Below are positions 5,572 to 9,114 of a DNA stretch of 9,114 nt, piece by piece. Every line of letters begins with the position of its first letter. The stretch's first letter is position 1. Position numbers and translations under genes: made by a program. The notes beneath the pieces are model-generated. The model saw only the letters and a program-made list of their open reading frames with translations, was not told where the DNA came from and ran no database searches. This DNA comes from an uncultured Flavobacteriaceae bacterium (GTDB lineage Bacteria > Bacteroidota > Bacteroidia > Flavobacteriales > Flavobacteriaceae): positions 1 to 9,114 of the forward strand of contig CAJWFY010000055.1 in assembly GCA_913031655.1 (NCBI GenBank), given 5' to 3'.

Positions 5572-8127
5572 ATGAATATATTTAAAAAACCTTTTCTTTT
5601 TATCTTATTTTTTATGAGCACTGAGAGTTTTTTATACTCACAGGATTTGAGTTCAGATTTTTCTAATTTAAATTTACTAGAATTAAATTCTTCTGAGTTA
5701 GATTTGCTTTTAAGAAGAGCTTCTTCACAGGGTTTAACTCAAATGGATTTGTTGAAAATGGCTCGTAGCCAAGGTTTGTCAGAAGCTGATCTAATAAAAG
5801 TAAAAGGAAAAATTGATACTTCAGAATCAATAAAAAGAGTTTCTGCTAACGCATCAACTCCAATTGAAAATTCTAGACTAAGAGAAGAATGGAATCAGGA
5901 AATAAAGCTTGTTAGAGATAAGAAAAGTGATGTCTATGGATTTAATGTTTTTCAAGGCAATGGTTTTTTAACTTTTCAAAATGATTTTAATTCACCAACA
6001 CCATCTGATTATGTATTGGGTCCTGGCGATAATATTTATGTAGATATATATGGAGAATCTGAAAGTTATTTTAAAGCAGAAATAAGTCCGGAAGGAGAAG
6101 TGATATTTGAAAATATAGGTCCAATTAATTTAAATGGACTTAAATTGTCAATTGCAAAAAAGAGATTAATTAATAAATTTTCGTCCATATATTTTGGTTT
6201 AAATACTTCAAAAACTTTTTTAAATGTTTCTGTTGGCTCTCCAAGATCTATTAAAGTAAATATTGTAGGTGAGGTTAATTTACCAGGAACATATAATTTT
6301 AGCGCACTCAACACTGTGTATAATGCCCTTTATGTTGCTGGTGGAATTACAGAAAACGCAACTTTAAGAGAAATTAAAGTTTTCAGAAATAATCGATTAA
6401 TTAGTCAAATTGATGTTTATGATTATTTAAAAAATGGAAATGGCTCATCAAATATAAGATTAGAAAACAATGATTTAATTCTTGTAGGACCATACACTAG
6501 TAGAATCGTTATTGAAGGAGCTGTTAAAATACCTGGAATTTTCGAGACAAATAAAACTGAATCATTATTAGATTTATTAAACTATTCTGGCGGCTTTAAG
6601 GAAAGGGCTTATCAAAAATCTATAAAATTAACTAGAGTAATTGACGATGAACTTATGGTTGTGGATATTAACAAGAATCAATTTCCGATTTTTGTTCCTA
6701 AATCTGGTGATGTTTTTAAAGTTGATGAAATTTTAGACACTTATAAAAACAGAGTCATTGTAAAAGGAGCTGTACAAAGACCTGGAGTATTTTCAATTTC
6801 TGATAACATGACAGCAAAAGATTTAATTCAAAAATCAGGAGGTTTAAAATCAGATGTCTATTTGGGAAATGCTTCTATTATCAGAACGAATAGTGATTAT
6901 TCAACAGAAATAATATCATTTAATTTAGATGATTTAATAAATAGTAAAATTAAAGATATTAAATTAATTAAAGAGGATGTGTTAAGCATTGTTTCAAAAA
7001 ATGATCTTAATAAAAATGAATTTATCAAAATTTCAGGACAAGTAAATAACCCAGGGCTATTTCCTTTTTCTAAAAATTTATCTTTGAATGAGATTATTAT
7101 ATTAGGGGGTGGATTTAAGGACGATTCAAATACAATTAGAGCTGAAATAATTAGAAGAGTTTCAGAAAATTTTTTAGAAAATGACAATATTTCTGAATTA
7201 ATAACACTAGATATTTCCGGCGACTTAAGTGAATCTATAAACTTTATCTTAAAGCCTTATGATGAAGTTATTATTAGAAAAAACCCTAATTTATTTATTC
7301 CAACTTATGTTCACGTTGAAGGGCAGGTTAAATACCCAGGAAAATATCCAATTACCTCTTTAAATTATCGAATATCTAATCTTTTAAGTAAAGCAGGTGG
7401 CTTAAAATCTTTTTCTTATCCCAAAGGAGCTACTTTAATTCGTAAAACAGAATTTGAAGAGATCCTAAGCGATGATCAAAAACAACTAAATAGTTTAACC
7501 CTACTTAAAGAAAAATTAAGTAATCAAAATGAGGTTTTAACAGAATCAGAAGATTTATTAATTAAAAGTATTGAAAAAAATATTCAAGTTTTAAATACTA
7601 ATAAAATTAATAATCAAGGTCTTGGAGGTTTTGCTAAAAAAGAAAGAATTAAAAATATAGTAAGTTCAACTGACACTTCATTAGAAGTTAATTCGAATGA
7701 ATCTGAAGCTATTGGAATTGACCTTGATCAAATTATCAAAAATCCAAATTCTGGATCTGATTTACTTCTTCAAGAAGGAGATGTTTTATTCATACCAAAA
7801 AAACAAGAAACAGTTAAATTAAGGGGGAAGCTTCTTTATCCAACTACTGTGAGATTTAAAGAAAATAAATCTTTTAAATATTTCATTAATGGTGCTGGTG
7901 GATATGATTTAAAAGCAAATAAGTCCGGATCGTATGTGGTTTATGCTAACGGGGATGTGGCCAGGACAAAGAAATTTTTATTTTTTAATATATATCCAAA
8001 AATTCAACCTGGTGCAGAAATTATTGTCCCTAAAAAAGCTGAAAAATCTCCTTTTGGATTATCACAAGTTTTAAATATTAGTACTGGCTTAGCTACTTTA
8101 GTATTAGCAATTTCTCAAATTAAATAA
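5572..8127 (+). CDS. Wza-like polysaccharide export protein with six SLBB repeats
   Basis: Predicted envelope protein forming the outer-membrane and periplasmic export channel for capsule or exopolysaccharide. Of 851 residues, 1-24 are a signal peptide (hydrophobic 8-15, ending LYSQ, no lipobox Cys). Residues 40-79 hold short leucine-rich helical repeats. The polysaccharide export domain begins near 140 with LGPGD at 149-153. Six SLBB-type domains follow, starting near 227, 311, 394, 483, 578 and 746; the first five have a G-x-V-x-x-PG core, while the last has GKLLYPTT instead. Residues 627-716, between the fifth and sixth, contain a likely coiled coil and polar linker. A hydrophobic helix occupies about 826-848 at the C terminus. 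The large multi-SLBB form is typical of Bacteroidota; E. coli Wza is less than half this length. The Wzz-type gene starts six bases after its stop, so they form an operon. No clear TAnnTTTG box precedes it. Confidence 0.92.
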   Translation: MNIFKKPFLFILFFMSTESFLYSQDLSSDFSNLNLLELNSSELDLLLRRASSQGLTQMDLLKMARSQGLSEADLIKVKGKIDTSESIKRVSANASTPIENSRLREEWNQEIKLVRDKKSDVYGFNVFQGNGFLTFQNDFNSPTPSDYVLGPGDNIYVDIYGESESYFKAEISPEGEVIFENIGPINLNGLKLSIAKKRLINKFSSIYFGLNTSKTFLNVSVGSPRSIKVNIVGEVNLPGTYNFSALNTVYNALYVAGGITENATLREIKVFRNNRLISQIDVYDYLKNGNGSSNIRLENNDLILVGPYTSRIVIEGAVKIPGIFETNKTESLLDLLNYSGGFKERAYQKSIKLTRVIDDELMVVDINKNQFPIFVPKSGDVFKVDEILDTYKNRVIVKGAVQRPGVFSISDNMTAKDLIQKSGGLKSDVYLGNASIIRTNSDYSTEIISFNLDDLINSKIKDIKLIKEDVLSIVSKNDLNKNEFIKISGQVNNPGLFPFSKNLSLNEIIILGGGFKDDSNTIRAEIIRRVSENFLENDNISELITLDISGDLSESINFILKPYDEVIIRKNPNLFIPTYVHVEGQVKYPGKYPITSLNYRISNLLSKAGGLKSFSYPKGATLIRKTEFEEILSDDQKQLNSLTLLKEKLSNQNEVLTESEDLLIKSIEKNIQVLNTNKINNQGLGGFAKKERIKNIVSSTDTSLEVNSNESEAIGIDLDQIIKNPNSGSDLLLQEGDVLFIPKKQETVKLRGKLLYPTTVRFKENKSFKYFINGAGGYDLKANKSGSYVVYANGDVARTKKFLFFNIYPKIQPGAEIIVPKKAEKSPFGLSQVLNISTGLATLVLAISQIK

Positions 8128-8133
8128 ATTAAC

Positions 8134-9114
8134 ATGAAAAATGAAGAAGAGGTTTTTTCTTTAATTAACTTAATAAATAAATTAAAAGAATTAATATTTT
8201 TTTTATTAGAAAAGAAAAATAATATTTTATTTGGAACAATAAGCGTTTTCTTTCTCTTCCTTTCTTATAATTATTTGGTTTCACCTACACATTTTGCTAG
8301 AACTAGTTTTGTGCTAGATAACGATTCTTCGCAAGGTATGGGGGAACTTTCTTCTATAGCCTCTTTAGCGGGTATTAATCCTTCTAGTTTTATTGACGCG
8401 AGTAGTTTGTTTCAAATTGATAATATTCAAGAACTGTATAAGTCTAGTTCAATGATTAAAAACACACTTCTTAGTAGCGCTAAATTTAATAACAGATCAG
8501 AGTTAATAATTAATAGATTAATTAAAATAGAAAACATCAATAATCGATGGAGCTCAGAAAAAATTGAATTTAACAATTTAAAAAAATTAACTAGGGCTCA
8601 AGACAGTGTAATAAAGGTACTTGTTAAAAAAATAAAGGAAAAGCACCTTCTAGTTTATAAGCCGAGTAGAAAAACAACTATTATAGAGATAGGTTTTGAT
8701 CACAAAGATGAACAGCTAGCGAAAGTTTTTAACGAGAATTTGGTTGAAATAGTAAATAAGCACTATTTAAAAACTAAGACTATTAAAACTGGTTTTAATT
8801 TAGAAATATTACAAAGGGAAGCTGATAGCGTTAAATTAGTCTTAAATTCATCTATTGAGATTTTAGCAGAGTTAGACCAAAATATTCCAAATGCAAACCC
8901 ACTTTTAAAAACTTCAAAAGTTCCTTATCAGCAGTTGATGATCGATATTCAAGCTAATACTGCCATCTATAGTGAAGTTGTTAAGCAATTAGAACTTGCC
9001 AAAGTTACCCATAGGAATAGCACACCTTTAATTCAAATTATTGATTCTCCGATACTACCATTAGAGAATTCTAGATTAAAACTTTTTGATGTTTTATTTT
9101 ACGGAATTTCAATT
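8134..9114 (+). CDS. Wzz-type chain-length determinant / polysaccharide co-polymerase, 3' end outside window
   Basis: The reading frame opens with ATG at 8134 and runs to the window edge without a stop, giving 327 residues of an incomplete protein. A charged cytoplasmic start is followed by a transmembrane helix at about 31-49, then HFARTSFVL (53-61), typical of the start of a Wzz periplasmic domain. The middle is long, helical and polar, with a likely coiled coil around 215-290. PLIQIIDSPILPLENSRL (298-315) is the proline-rich motif that precedes the second membrane helix in this family, and that helix begins at about 317 where the window ends. Such inner-membrane proteins set chain length and contact the export protein, which matches the six-base spacing after the Wza-like gene. 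Whether a tyrosine-kinase domain is fused after the second helix (Wzc type) cannot be seen. Confidence 0.9.
   Translation, partial: MKNEEEVFSLINLINKLKELIFFLLEKKNNILFGTISVFFLFLSYNYLVSPTHFARTSFVLDNDSSQGMGELSSIASLAGINPSSFIDASSLFQIDNIQELYKSSSMIKNTLLSSAKFNNRSELIINRLIKIENINNRWSSEKIEFNNLKKLTRAQDSVIKVLVKKIKEKHLLVYKPSRKTTIIEIGFDHKDEQLAKVFNENLVEIVNKHYLKTKTIKTGFNLEILQREADSVKLVLNSSIEILAELDQNIPNANPLLKTSKVPYQQLMIDIQANTAIYSEVVKQLELAKVTHRNSTPLIQIIDSPILPLENSRLKLFDVLFYGISI

Noticed and set aside
5567..5575. Two-codon upstream reading frame ATG-CAA-TGA overlapping the start of the export-protein gene
   Set aside because: It could in theory couple translation, but a start-stop this short is easily produced by chance in AT-rich sequence and nothing else supports it.
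6066..7187. Reverse-strand reading frames opposite the export protein
   Set aside because: They fall within SLBB coding sequence and consist of low-complexity antisense translation.
1..9114. tRNA or rRNA genes, CRISPR arrays, insertion sequences, attachment sites
   Set aside because: None was seen on reading: genes fill nearly all the window and gaps are all below 120 bases with no such signatures.

Overview
The window looks like the chromosome of a Bacteroidota member, probably a flavobacterium. The DNA is very AT-rich (by eye). Start codons have A-rich leaders rather than Shine-Dalgarno sites. The Bacteroidota -7 box TAnnTTTG occurs, as TATATTTG, just before three transcription units. The proteins also have flavobacterial character, including secreted proteins whose signal peptides end in Tyr-Ser-Gln. 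No plasmid, phage, IS, CRISPR or RNA gene is visible.

Layout: (1) 1-2595, a forward two-gene unit, metK and ahcY, one base apart: synthesis of S-adenosylmethionine (SAM) and removal of S-adenosylhomocysteine, i.e. two steps of the activated methyl cycle. (2) 2685-4075, a forward gene with its own promoter for a polytopic membrane sugar-1-phosphate transferase that starts a surface polysaccharide on a polyprenyl-phosphate carrier. (3) 4109-5464, a reverse-strand pair, a class I SAM methyltransferase followed three bases later by a small predicted outer-membrane beta-barrel of DUF3575 type. It converges with the transferase gene at a possible shared terminator. (4) 5572-9114, a forward unit with a large Wza-like export protein carrying six SLBB repeats and, six bases later, a Wzz-type chain-length/co-polymerase protein cut off by the window end.

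Together, regions 2 and 4 are the start of a capsule or exopolysaccharide locus of the Wzx/Wzy type: priming transferase, outer-membrane export channel and periplasmic co-polymerase. Glycosyltransferases, flippase and polymerase are expected beyond base 9114 but are not seen. The methyltransferase could modify the polysaccharide or another surface molecule using SAM supplied by the first operon, but this is inferred from position only. I found no clearly new system. The points most worth a second look are the reverse-strand pair inside the locus, the architecture of the export protein, and the very short leader of the transferase mRNA. All gaps between genes are under 120 bases.
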